Origin: Candidatus Bipolaricaulota bacterium
GTDB taxonomy: Bacteria; Bipolaricaulota; Bipolaricaulia; UBA7950; UBA9294
Reading direction: 5' to 3'
NCBI GenBank assembly: GCA_015485945.1
Contig: WFSM01000055.1
Location: 1 to 5,205, forward strand
Length of the DNA stretch: 5,205 bases
A model generated the notes under the pieces. That model was not told the DNA's origin. It was given only the letters and a program-made list of their open reading frames with translations, and did no database searches. Numbering within the stretch: position 1 is the stretch's first letter; each line of letters opens with the position of its first letter. Positions 1-5,205 of the stretch are shown here, in pieces. The position numbers and the translations under genes are program-made.

Positions 1-250
1 ATGGCGAGGACTTCCGCTGGGAGGGCGGGAAAGTGATATTCGTTACCGTCGTGGATCACGATCCCGTTCTCGAAGTCGATCTTGACAGTATCTTCCTTCT
101 CGATTTCATCGTTCCCTTCCGTTCTATCACGGGAGGACCGTTGTTGATCGCGGTTTGGGAGAAGACACCCGCGAACGATTTCGCGACCACCGCTGCCACA
201 CCGATCTTACCACCAACTGCGGTTGTGGCGATACACGGTTGGCCGTAGAA
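1..250 (-). pseudogene. leuD: leuD remnant: 3' part of 3-isopropylmalate dehydratase small subunit, frameshifted and 5'-truncated
   Basis: Intact LeuD pairs with LeuC to isomerise 2- and 3-isopropylmalate in leucine synthesis. On the minus strand, bases 250 to about 122 encode GVAAVVAKSFAGVF followed by SQTAINNGPPVIE, which matches the LeuD core usually seen as AVIAKSFARIFxRNAINxGLPVIE. At about 110-124 the reading must slip by -1 to continue as DEIEKEDTVKIDFENG, then IVIHDGNEYHFPALPAEVLA to base 1. That is the LeuD C-terminal region (DLENG, then GKxYxFPPLPExVLEI). The unslipped frame hits TGA soon after. Upstream, a TGA at 257-259 closes the first frame, the conserved GCGSSRE motif is replaced by GQPCIAT, and roughly the first 60 residues are missing because fba begins at 285. 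The normally conserved Arg of SFARIF is Gly. One frameshift could be a sequencing error, but the missing 5' end and lost motif argue for real decay. The last residues lie off the left edge. Family assignment is strong; the exact history is inferred. Confidence 0.8.
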
Positions 251-251
251 T
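223..251 (+). promoter_or_regulatory. Possible sigma-70-type promoter for fba-gpmA
   Basis: TTGTGG (223-228) and TAGAAT (246-251) are separated by 17 bp and resemble -35 and -10 boxes. The -10 matches TATAAT at five of six positions; the -35 matches TTGACA at only three. Initiation about 7 bp downstream would give a leader of roughly 27 nt before the fba start at 285. The site lies inside the decayed leuD sequence. Position and -10 match are the only support. Confidence 0.35.
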
Positions 252-269
252 AGCGTTCACAAGAGCGTT
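252..269 (+). repeat. Short direct repeat AGCGTT-N6-AGCGTT upstream of fba
   Basis: AGCGTT occurs at 252-257 and again at 264-269, a 12-bp period, just after the candidate -10 box and just before the fba ribosome binding site. The position would suit an operator half-site pair, but six-base repeats arise by chance, and no regulator can be named. Confidence 0.25.
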
Positions 270-284
270 AAATAGGAGAAGATT

Positions 285-1205
285 ATGGCCGCAAATGATA
301 TGTTGGTGCCGCTAGATGTGCCGCCCGCGATGCGGGCCGCCTATACTGCGAACTACGAACGCCTCACCCACGGAACGGGGCGGCTGGTGCTGATGGCCGG
401 TGACCAGAAAGTTGAGCACCTTAACGACGATTTCTACGGACCAGGGATCGCGGCTGACGATGCTGACCCGGAGCACTTGTTCCACATCGCCTCTCGTGCT
501 CGCATCGGCGCGTTTGCCACCCAGCTTGGGTTGATTGCGCACTACGGCATGGATTACCGCGATGTCCCATACATCGTCAAACTGAACAGCAAAACCAACC
601 TCGTCAAAACTGAGCAGCAAGACCCGGTGAGCCGACAGTGGCAGACGATTGATCAACTCGTTCAATTCCGGAACACGGCCGGCCTCGAAATCCTCGGGGT
701 GGGATACACCATTTACCCGGGAAGCGAGCGTGAGGCGGAAATGCTGACTGAAGCCGCCCGGTTGATATTCGACGCACATCAGCACGGGTTGATCGCGATA
801 ATCTGGGCGTATCCGCGCGGCCGTGCCGTTGCCAACGAACGTGATCCTCATCTAATCGCCGGCGCTGCCGGTGTGGTGGGTTGCCTGGGCGCGGACTTTG
901 TGAAGGTGAATCCACCCGCGGTTACAACCGGGAATGCGGCAGAGGCACTGCAAGAAGCGGTGCACGCCGCCGGGCGTACCAAGGTGATCTGCGCAGGTGG
1001 CAAGGAGACCGGGGTAAAGGAATTCCTCACCCGGCTGTACGACCAAATCCACGTTGGCGGTACCGCTGGAAATGCCACCGGTCGTAACATTCACCAACGA
1101 CCATTGGCGGAAGCGGTACGCTTCTGCAACGCCATTGCCGCAATCACGCTCGACGACGCCGATGTGGATGCGGCACTGCAGGTGTACACGGATGCGGCTG
1201 AGTAA
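285..1205 (+). CDS. fbaB: Class I fructose-bisphosphate aldolase, DhnA/FbaB (archaeal-type) family
   Basis: This cytoplasmic enzyme reversibly splits fructose 1,6-bisphosphate into dihydroxyacetone phosphate and glyceraldehyde 3-phosphate through a Schiff base. The 306-residue protein is a single TIM barrel of the DhnA family. AGDQKVEH (38-45) holds the conserved early Asp (D40). GVGYTIYPGS (138-147) carries the tyrosines of the acid/base site. IWAYPRG (173-179) is a family signature. DFVKVNPP (204-211) contains the likely Schiff-base lysine, K207. AGGKETG (237-243) and GGTAGNATGRNIHQ (258-271) form the phosphate-binding loops. The ATG at 285 follows AGGAG at 274-278 with normal spacing, and no other start is needed. 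gpmA follows after 18 bp, so the two are probably cotranscribed. All expected motifs are present, with no sign of damage. A DhnA-family aldolase acting on another substrate is possible, but the gpmA neighbour favours a glycolytic/gluconeogenic role. The symbol follows bacterial usage; fba would serve equally. Confidence 0.9.
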   Translation: MAANDMLVPLDVPPAMRAAYTANYERLTHGTGRLVLMAGDQKVEHLNDDFYGPGIAADDADPEHLFHIASRARIGAFATQLGLIAHYGMDYRDVPYIVKLNSKTNLVKTEQQDPVSRQWQTIDQLVQFRNTAGLEILGVGYTIYPGSEREAEMLTEAARLIFDAHQHGLIAIIWAYPRGRAVANERDPHLIAGAAGVVGCLGADFVKVNPPAVTTGNAAEALQEAVHAAGRTKVICAGGKETGVKEFLTRLYDQIHVGGTAGNATGRNIHQRPLAEAVRFCNAIAAITLDDADVDAALQVYTDAAE

Positions 1206-1223
1206 AACAACGGAGGGCTGACA

Positions 1224-1973
1224 ATGAGCATAAAGTTAGTATTGTTGCGACACGGCGAGAGTGAATGGAACCAGGCCAATCGATTCACCGGTTGGACCGA
1301 CGTCGATCTAACAGAACGTGGACGGGAGGAGGCGAAGCGGGCAGGCCAAATCCTGCGCGCCGAGGGATACACGTTTGACATCGCATACACATCGGTTCTC
1401 AAGCGTGCCATCCGCACGTTGTGGATCGTGCTCGACGAGTTGGATCTGATGTGGATTCCAACCCGCCGGTCGTGGCGGCTGAACGAGCGCCACTACGGTT
1501 CCCTCCAGGGGTTAAACAAGAAGGAAACAGCGGAGCGATTCGGGGAAAAGCAGGTGCATCAGTGGCGCCGCAGTTATGCCGTGCGTCCGCCGGCATTGTC
1601 CATTGATGACGAGCGCCACCCCCGATTCGACCCGCGATACGCCCACCTGAAGCCAGACGAGCTCCCCAGCGCCGAATCGCTCAAGGATACGTTGGAGCGC
1701 GTTCTCCCGTACTGGCATGAGACGATCGTTCCGGCACTCAACCGTGGGCAACGGGTGTTGGTTGCGGCACACGGAAACAGCCTGCGGGCGTTGGTGAAGT
1801 ATCTCGATCACGTATCCGACGCGGATATCCCGGGGCTCAACATCCCCACCGGATTTCCGCTTGTTTACGAGCTCGATGATGCCCTCCACGCCAAGCGGCA
1901 CTACTACCTCGGTGATGCCGAGGAAATCGCCAAAGCAACCGCTTCCGTCGCCAGTCAGGCCAAAACGAAATAG
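1224..1973 (+). CDS. gpmA: 2,3-bisphosphoglycerate-dependent phosphoglycerate mutase
   Basis: This cytoplasmic enzyme interconverts 3- and 2-phosphoglycerate through a phosphohistidine in glycolysis and gluconeogenesis. The 249-residue length is close to the roughly 250 of E. coli GpmA. The N-terminal LLRHGESEWN (7-16) contains the phosphorylated H10; R61 lies in LKRAIRT; LNERHYGSLQG (86-96) contains the proton-transfer residue E88; AAHGNSLRAL (181-190) contains the second catalytic histidine, H183. WRRSYAVRPP (114-123) and the C-terminal IPTGFPLVYEL (207-217) are typical of the cofactor-dependent branch and distinguish it from general histidine phosphatases and from the metal-dependent GpmI. 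The ATG at 1224 follows GGAGG at 1212-1216 at good spacing. It is the second gene of a unit with the aldolase and converges on coaD, leaving 16 bp between stop codons. The C-terminal tail is Ala/Lys-rich and probably flexible. The assignment is secure. Confidence 0.95.
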   Translation: MSIKLVLLRHGESEWNQANRFTGWTDVDLTERGREEAKRAGQILRAEGYTFDIAYTSVLKRAIRTLWIVLDELDLMWIPTRRSWRLNERHYGSLQGLNKKETAERFGEKQVHQWRRSYAVRPPALSIDDERHPRFDPRYAHLKPDELPSAESLKDTLERVLPYWHETIVPALNRGQRVLVAAHGNSLRALVKYLDHVSDADIPGLNIPTGFPLVYELDDALHAKRHYYLGDAEEIAKATASVASQAKTK

Positions 1974-1989
1974 TCGGGTATCGAATTAG

Positions 1990-2481
1990 TCAGTGGCCAA
2001 ACTTGCGTGCCAACGCTTGTTCCACACATCCGGGGACAAACGATGACACATCGCCGCCGTAGCGCTTGACCTCTTTGACGATCGACGAGGACAGGAAGCT
2101 GTAGCGCCCCGCGGTCATGAAGAACACGGTCTCGATGTCGGAATCGAGATCGCGGTTGGTGAGCGCCATCTGGAATTCGTAGTCAAAGTCGGAATTCGCT
2201 CGCAGTCCGCGCACGATCGCATCCACCTTGTACGCCTTGGCGCAATCGATCAGCAACCCGTCGTAGGAGATCACCTCCACTCCGGTGATTCCCACCTCAT
2301 CGAGCGCTGCTTTGGTTATTGCCACCCGCTCCTCAATCGAAAAGAACGGTGTCTTATTAGGGTTGGCAACGACGGCGATCAGCAATCGCGCGAACAATTT
2401 CTTTGCCCGGCGGACAATATCGATGTGCCCGTAGGTAATGGGGTCAAAACTCCCAGGATAGACGGCACTCGTAATCGTCAT
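1990..2481 (-). CDS. coaD: Phosphopantetheine adenylyltransferase
   Basis: CoaD transfers AMP from ATP to 4'-phosphopantetheine, giving dephospho-CoA, the penultimate step of coenzyme A synthesis in the cytoplasm. The 163-residue protein is a typical length. YPGSFDPITYGHIDIV (8-23) contains the nucleotidyltransferase TxGH motif (T17-H20). K43 lies in NPNKTPFFS, matching the substrate-binding lysine of the family. VRGLRANSDFDYE (90-102) is the RGLR signature. SFLSSSIVKEV (128-138) is the ATP-binding ISSS-type motif with Leu in place of the usual Ile. The ATG at 2481 is chosen because homologous sequence begins there. An in-frame extension to 2598 would run through the end of the upstream peptidase gene and adds 39 residues without CoaD character. 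No clear Shine-Dalgarno precedes this ATG; a GGCGGG near the peptidase stop is rather distant, so reinitiation after that gene is plausible. The 13-bp gap suggests cotranscription with pnp and the peptidase. Confidence 0.94.
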   Translation of the reverse strand: MTITSAVYPGSFDPITYGHIDIVRRAKKLFARLLIAVVANPNKTPFFSIEERVAITKAALDEVGITGVEVISYDGLLIDCAKAYKVDAIVRGLRANSDFDYEFQMALTNRDLDSDIETVFFMTAGRYSFLSSSIVKEVKRYGGDVSSFVPGCVEQALARKFGH

Positions 2482-2494
2482 GGCAACACAAATT

Positions 2495-3772
2495 CTATCC
2501 CGCCACCGCGGGGGACTCAACGTCGTCGGCCACCGGACCGATAACGGCAAGGTTGAGAAGCTCGGGGTGCACAAACCGGGCCACCACTCGGGCAACATCG
2601 TCCGGAGTAACCGCGTTTACACGATGAATGAGCTCCTGCGGCGACAGGATCTCACGCCCGTTGATGACGGCATCACCAAGGCGGGATGCTCGGCCAGAAT
2701 TTGTTTCCAACCCCAGGATCAGGTGTCCGTGTAACTTCGCCTTCGCCAGTTCTAACTCTGCGGTTGAGATCCCATCCCGCCGCAACCGGTCGATCTCGGC
2801 GATGGTAATGTCCGTTACAATGGACCGATTGGCAGGGGAGGTGCCGGCGTAGATGATCCATGCCCCAGCGTCGGAGTAACGCGCGACCGAACTGGCGACC
2901 GCGTAGGCGAGTCCGCGCTCCTCGCGAATCAGTCGAAACAGCCGCGAACTCATGCCACCGCCGAGGACGGTGTTCACCACCTCGAGCGCGAATCGATCGT
3001 CGTCCACCGCAGTGGACCCGGGTAATCCAAAATAGAGCTGTACCTGCCCGATCTCACGGCGGTGACGGGCGCGTCCTGGGTTGAACTCGGGCGGCACGCG
3101 TACGTGATCCACCGGCGCGGCCGCGGTCTCATCAAACTGACGGGCGACAAGGTCGACGAACTCCTGCGCGTTGAGGGCTCCACACCCCACGACCACCATG
3201 TTCGCCGGACGATAGAACCGGCGATGAAATTCCGCAATCGTGCGCAGCGATGCGTGCTCAATCGTGTCCCTGGTGCCGAGAACGGGCCGTGCCAGCGGAT
3301 GGTCGTTCTTCCATAGCCCGCTTACAAACAGGTCGTACCCGTACTGATCGGGATCGTCGTCGTGAGCGCGAATTTCCTCGAGGATTACCCCACGCTCGCG
3401 CTCCAGTTCATCGGGAGCGAACGCCGGATGTTGGACGAGATCGATCAATACATCAAGCCCGACCTTCAGTCCGTCCGCAGGGAGATCGGCGTAGTAGAAC
3501 GTTGACTCTTTCCCGGTGGCGCCGTTGATATATCCCCCGACCGCGTCGATCTCGCGGGAGATCTGGGTCGCGGTGCGGGTGGTCGTCCCCTTGAACAGGA
3601 GATGTTCGACAAAGTGAGCCATCCCGGGGTGGGCATGGGGATCGTCACGGCTTCCCGCCTTAACCCACACGCCAACACTCACCGACAGGGAGGAGGGTAC
3701 CTCCTCCCCGATCACAGTGAGACCGTTATCAAATACCGCCCGGAACGCGCCGGGATAGAGGGTTTCGATCAC
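2495..3772 (-). CDS. M16-family (pitrilysin/processing-peptidase-like) zinc metallopeptidase
   Basis: M16B enzymes are clamshell zinc proteases that degrade or process short or unfolded peptides; the substrate here is unknown. Counting from the GTG at 3772 (425 residues), the inverted zinc motif HFVEH lies at 53-57, with the third zinc ligand at E133 in VILEEIRAHDDD, a spacing that fits HxxEH-x75-E. The N-terminal half carries GVWVKAGSRDD (34-44). The C-terminal M16 domain carries GGGMSSRLF (271-279) and REERGLAYAV (283-292), the region of the R/Y pair. Both halves are on one chain and both signatures are intact, so it should be active. No signal peptide or membrane segment is seen, so it is probably cytoplasmic. 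Two GTG codons stand in tandem (3775 and 3772). I chose 3772 because GAGG lies 7 nt before it and it forms a GTGA overlap with the pnp stop; 3775 would add one residue. M16 genes (for example mlpA in Firmicutes) often sit beside pnp. Confidence 0.9.
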   Translation of the reverse strand: MIETLYPGAFRAVFDNGLTVIGEEVPSSLSVSVGVWVKAGSRDDPHAHPGMAHFVEHLLFKGTTTRTATQISREIDAVGGYINGATGKESTFYYADLPADGLKVGLDVLIDLVQHPAFAPDELERERGVILEEIRAHDDDPDQYGYDLFVSGLWKNDHPLARPVLGTRDTIEHASLRTIAEFHRRFYRPANMVVVGCGALNAQEFVDLVARQFDETAAAPVDHVRVPPEFNPGRARHRREIGQVQLYFGLPGSTAVDDDRFALEVVNTVLGGGMSSRLFRLIREERGLAYAVASSVARYSDAGAWIIYAGTSPANRSIVTDITIAEIDRLRRDGISTAELELAKAKLHGHLILGLETNSGRASRLGDAVINGREILSPQELIHRVNAVTPDDVARVVARFVHPELLNLAVIGPVADDVESPAVAG

Positions 3773-5205
3773 CACCGGTCCTCGAATGAGTAGGATTGGT
3801 GCGGCTTTTCTTTCTCCGGCTGGTGATCGACCGGCGGTTCCTTTTCCGGCTGCGGTTCGCGATAATTACCCGACTTGGGCGCAATCCGGCGCAGCTTGTA
3901 GCGACCGCGGTCATCGATATCGAGAACCTCGACGGTGACTTTGTCACCGGGCTTGACCACGTCTTCCACCCGGCGTACATAATCGTCGGACAGCGCTGAA
4001 ATGTGGATCAGGCCGGTTACTCCCGGAGCAAGCTCGACGAACGCGCCGTAATCGGTGGTGTTCTCCACCGTTCCCTCGATGATGTCTCCCACCTTTACGG
4101 TAGCCGCGGGCGCCTCATCGCGATGGTTGTGGTTGTTGTGAGACTTTCCCCGGCGGGGAGATTCACGGCGGCTGCGACCGCCGGACCGCGGTTCATGCGG
4201 CTGCGATCGTTCGCCCTCTTTCTCCACCCGCCGCAGGTCAGGACGCCCCATCTTATCCTCGCCGATTACTTCGACCGTGATCTCATCGCCGGGTTTGACG
4301 ATGTCGCGCACGTTGTCGACGTAACCGGAGGCGAGATTGGACACGTGCACCAGTCCTTCGGCACCATTTGGCATCTCCACAAACGCCCCGAAATCGACGG
4401 TGCGGGTAACCGTGGTCTTAAACATCGTTCCCACCTCAAGCTCGGTGGTGAGCGCCTTGATGCGATCTTTGGCCGCCCGGACCGCGGTTGGATCGGTGCC
4501 GGCGAGGCGCACGGTGCCGTCGTCCTCGATGTCAATCTCCGCGCCGGTTTCCTCGATGATCTGCCGGATCATCTTTCCGCCTGGCCCGATGACGAGCCCG
4601 ATCTTTTCGACCGGAATCTGGATGGTATCAAGCATCGGAGCGTACGGAGACAGGTGATCACGCGGGGCGGGAATGGTCTGGGTCATGACGTCCAGAATCT
4701 TCAGCCGCGCTTGTTTCGCCTGTGCCAATGCAGCGCGCATGATCTCGCGGTCGATGCCTCCCACCTTGACGTCAAGCTGAAACGCGGTCACGCCATCGCG
4801 CGTCCCGGCGACCTTGAAGTCCATGTCGCCGCAGTGGTCTTCATCCCCGAGGATGTCGGTGAGGATGACCTTTTTACCGGTGGCCTCATCCTCGATCAGC
4901 CCCATTGCGATTCCGGCGACCGGTTTCTTGATCGGCACACCGGCGTCCATCAGCGACAGCGACGCACTGCACACGGTCGCCATCGACGACGATCCGTTCG
5001 ACTCTAAGATCTCGGAGACGATGCGAATAATGTACGGGAACTCATCCTCCGGCGGGAGAACCGCGGTAACAGCTCCCTCAGCGAGATAGCCGTGTCCGAT
5101 TGACCTCCGGCTTGGCGACCCGATACGCCGCACTTCACCGACCGAGTACGGCGGGAAGTTGTAATGGAGCATGAACCGCTTGCGCCCTTCCTTCATCATC
5201 TGATC
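3769..5205 (-). CDS. pnp: Polyribonucleotide nucleotidyltransferase (PNPase), 5'-partial, with two C-terminal S1 domains
   Basis: PNPase phosphorolytically degrades RNA 3' to 5' and can add tails; it acts in the cytoplasm as a trimer. The start is off the right edge and the frame is open to 5205; about 365 residues are missing by motif alignment to E. coli. Numbering from the Met at 5199, the second RNase PH domain carries FMLHYNFPPYSVGE (9-22), R31-R32 and H36 of SRRSIGHG, the phosphate site GSSS (69-72), and EDHCGDMDFKVAGT with catalytic D121, D127 and K129. All are intact. A KH domain (about 193-252) has its GPGG loop at 205-208. A canonical S1 domain follows at about 255-326. Unusually, a linker rich in Arg, Ser, His and Asn (327-367) leads to a second S1 domain (368-440) and a charged tail (441-476). 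The estimated full length is near 840 residues, against 711 in E. coli. The stop overlaps the peptidase start, so pnp leads this part of the operon. Confidence 0.95.
   Translation of the reverse strand, partial: DQMMKEGRKRFMLHYNFPPYSVGEVRRIGSPSRRSIGHGYLAEGAVTAVLPPEDEFPYIIRIVSEILESNGSSSMATVCSASLSLMDAGVPIKKPVAGIAMGLIEDEATGKKVILTDILGDEDHCGDMDFKVAGTRDGVTAFQLDVKVGGIDREIMRAALAQAKQARLKILDVMTQTIPAPRDHLSPYAPMLDTIQIPVEKIGLVIGPGGKMIRQIIEETGAEIDIEDDGTVRLAGTDPTAVRAAKDRIKALTTELEVGTMFKTTVTRTVDFGAFVEMPNGAEGLVHVSNLASGYVDNVRDIVKPGDEITVEVIGEDKMGRPDLRRVEKEGERSQPHEPRSGGRSRRESPRRGKSHNNHNHRDEAPAATVKVGDIIEGTVENTTDYGAFVELAPGVTGLIHISALSDDYVRRVEDVVKPGDKVTVEVLDIDDRGRYKLRRIAPKSGNYREPQPEKEPPVDHQPEKEKPHQSYSFEDRW
3780..3783 (-). 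promoter_or_regulatory. Ribosome binding site (GAGG) of the M16 peptidase inside the end of pnp
   Basis: On the minus strand GAGG lies within the last codons of pnp, 7 nt before the GTG at 3772 and only 4 nt before the GTG at 3775. This spacing favours the inner GTG. The site and the start-stop overlap suggest translational coupling between pnp and the peptidase. Confidence 0.5.
3880..4098 (-). other. Second (extra) S1 RNA-binding domain of PNPase
   Basis: This segment encodes KVGDIIEGTVENTTDYGAFV, then a GLIHIS strand, VEDVVKPGDKVTVEVLDID and a closing GRYKLRR, the full OB-fold pattern of an S1 domain. The first S1 copy (about 4222-4437) has the parallel elements VTRTVDFGAFVE, GLVHVS, DIVKPGDEITVEV and GRPDLRR. 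The two copies share the pattern but use different codons, so the duplication, or acquisition from another S1 protein, is old. It should add RNA-binding surface to each PNPase subunit. Confidence 0.85.
4099..4221 (-). other. Basic, His/Asn-rich linker between the two S1 domains of PNPase
   Basis: About 41 residues contain PRSGGRSRRESPRRGKSH followed by NNHNHRDE. The segment is low in hydrophobic residues, strongly basic in its first half and probably disordered. Such Arg/Gly/Ser-rich stretches often contact RNA; that role is inferred from composition only. Confidence 0.6.

Noticed and set aside
110..124. Programmed -1 frameshift in leuD
   Set aside because: There is no canonical slippery heptamer or clear downstream structure, and the gene also lacks its 5' part and key motif, so decay is the simpler explanation.
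33..248. Plus-strand open frame of 71 codons
   Set aside because: It is antisense to the leuD remnant, has no ribosome binding site or recognisable family, and its openness is explained by the codons of the opposite strand.
312..851. Minus-strand open frame of 179 codons antisense to fba
   Set aside because: The plus strand carries complete aldolase motifs; the antisense product has no recognisable features.
1953..2002. Bidirectional terminator between convergent gpmA and coaD
   Set aside because: I found no stem-loop or T-run. The similar strings AGTCAGGCCAAAAC and AGTCAGTGGCCAAAC are an imperfect direct repeat, not an inverted one, and lie mostly in coding sequence.
2482..2598. N-terminal extension of coaD to an ATG at 2598
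   Set aside because: The extra 39 residues overlap the coding end of the M16 peptidase in another frame and do not resemble CoaD, whose homology starts at the ATG at 2481.
4003..5007. Long plus-strand open frame (334 codons) antisense to pnp
   Set aside because: The minus strand here encodes unmistakable PNPase RNase PH, KH and S1 domains. The opposite frame is open because of GC-rich codon use and shows no family resemblance.
1..5205. Mobile elements, CRISPR arrays, tRNA or rRNA genes, defence genes
   Set aside because: I looked for repeat arrays, transposase motifs, terminal inverted repeats and structured RNA patterns and saw none.

Overview
The window is a compact, moderately GC-rich stretch of bacterial chromosome with short intergenic gaps and ordinary housekeeping genes. 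CoaD, a bacterial-type PNPase with KH and S1 domains, and an M16 protease behind pnp place it in Bacteria. The class I aldolase is the DhnA/archaeal type that is scattered through deep-branching bacterial phyla. I cannot fix the phylum from sequence alone. A Chloroflexota-like or other deep-branching, non-proteobacterial host is a guess from gene order and aldolase type.

Layout. Bases 1-250, minus strand: a decayed 3' fragment of leuD (3-isopropylmalate dehydratase small subunit), frameshifted, lacking its 5' part and continuing off the left edge. Bases 285-1973, plus strand: a two-gene glycolytic unit, a DhnA-type fructose-bisphosphate aldolase followed 18 bp later by a 2,3-bisphosphoglycerate-dependent phosphoglycerate mutase. 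A possible promoter for it lies inside the leuD remnant. Bases 1990-5205, minus strand, convergent with the first unit: pnp (5' end off the right edge), an M16-family zinc peptidase whose start overlaps the pnp stop, and coaD 13 bp further on. This looks like one operon read right to left. Only 16 bp separate the convergent gpmA and coaD stop codons.

Function. The plus-strand pair covers two steps of glycolysis/gluconeogenesis. The minus-strand unit joins RNA turnover (PNPase), a processing-type peptidase and coenzyme A synthesis (CoaD). The pnp-M16 neighbourhood is known from other bacteria; coaD as the third member is less familiar to me.

The most notable points are the leuD remnant, which can be read only by joining two minus-strand frames, and the PNPase C-terminus, which carries two S1 domains separated by a basic, His/Asn-rich linker and ends in a charged tail with a repeated QPEKE motif. 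I saw no transposon, CRISPR array, tRNA, rRNA or defence system. No stretch over 300 bases lacks a gene or gene remnant.
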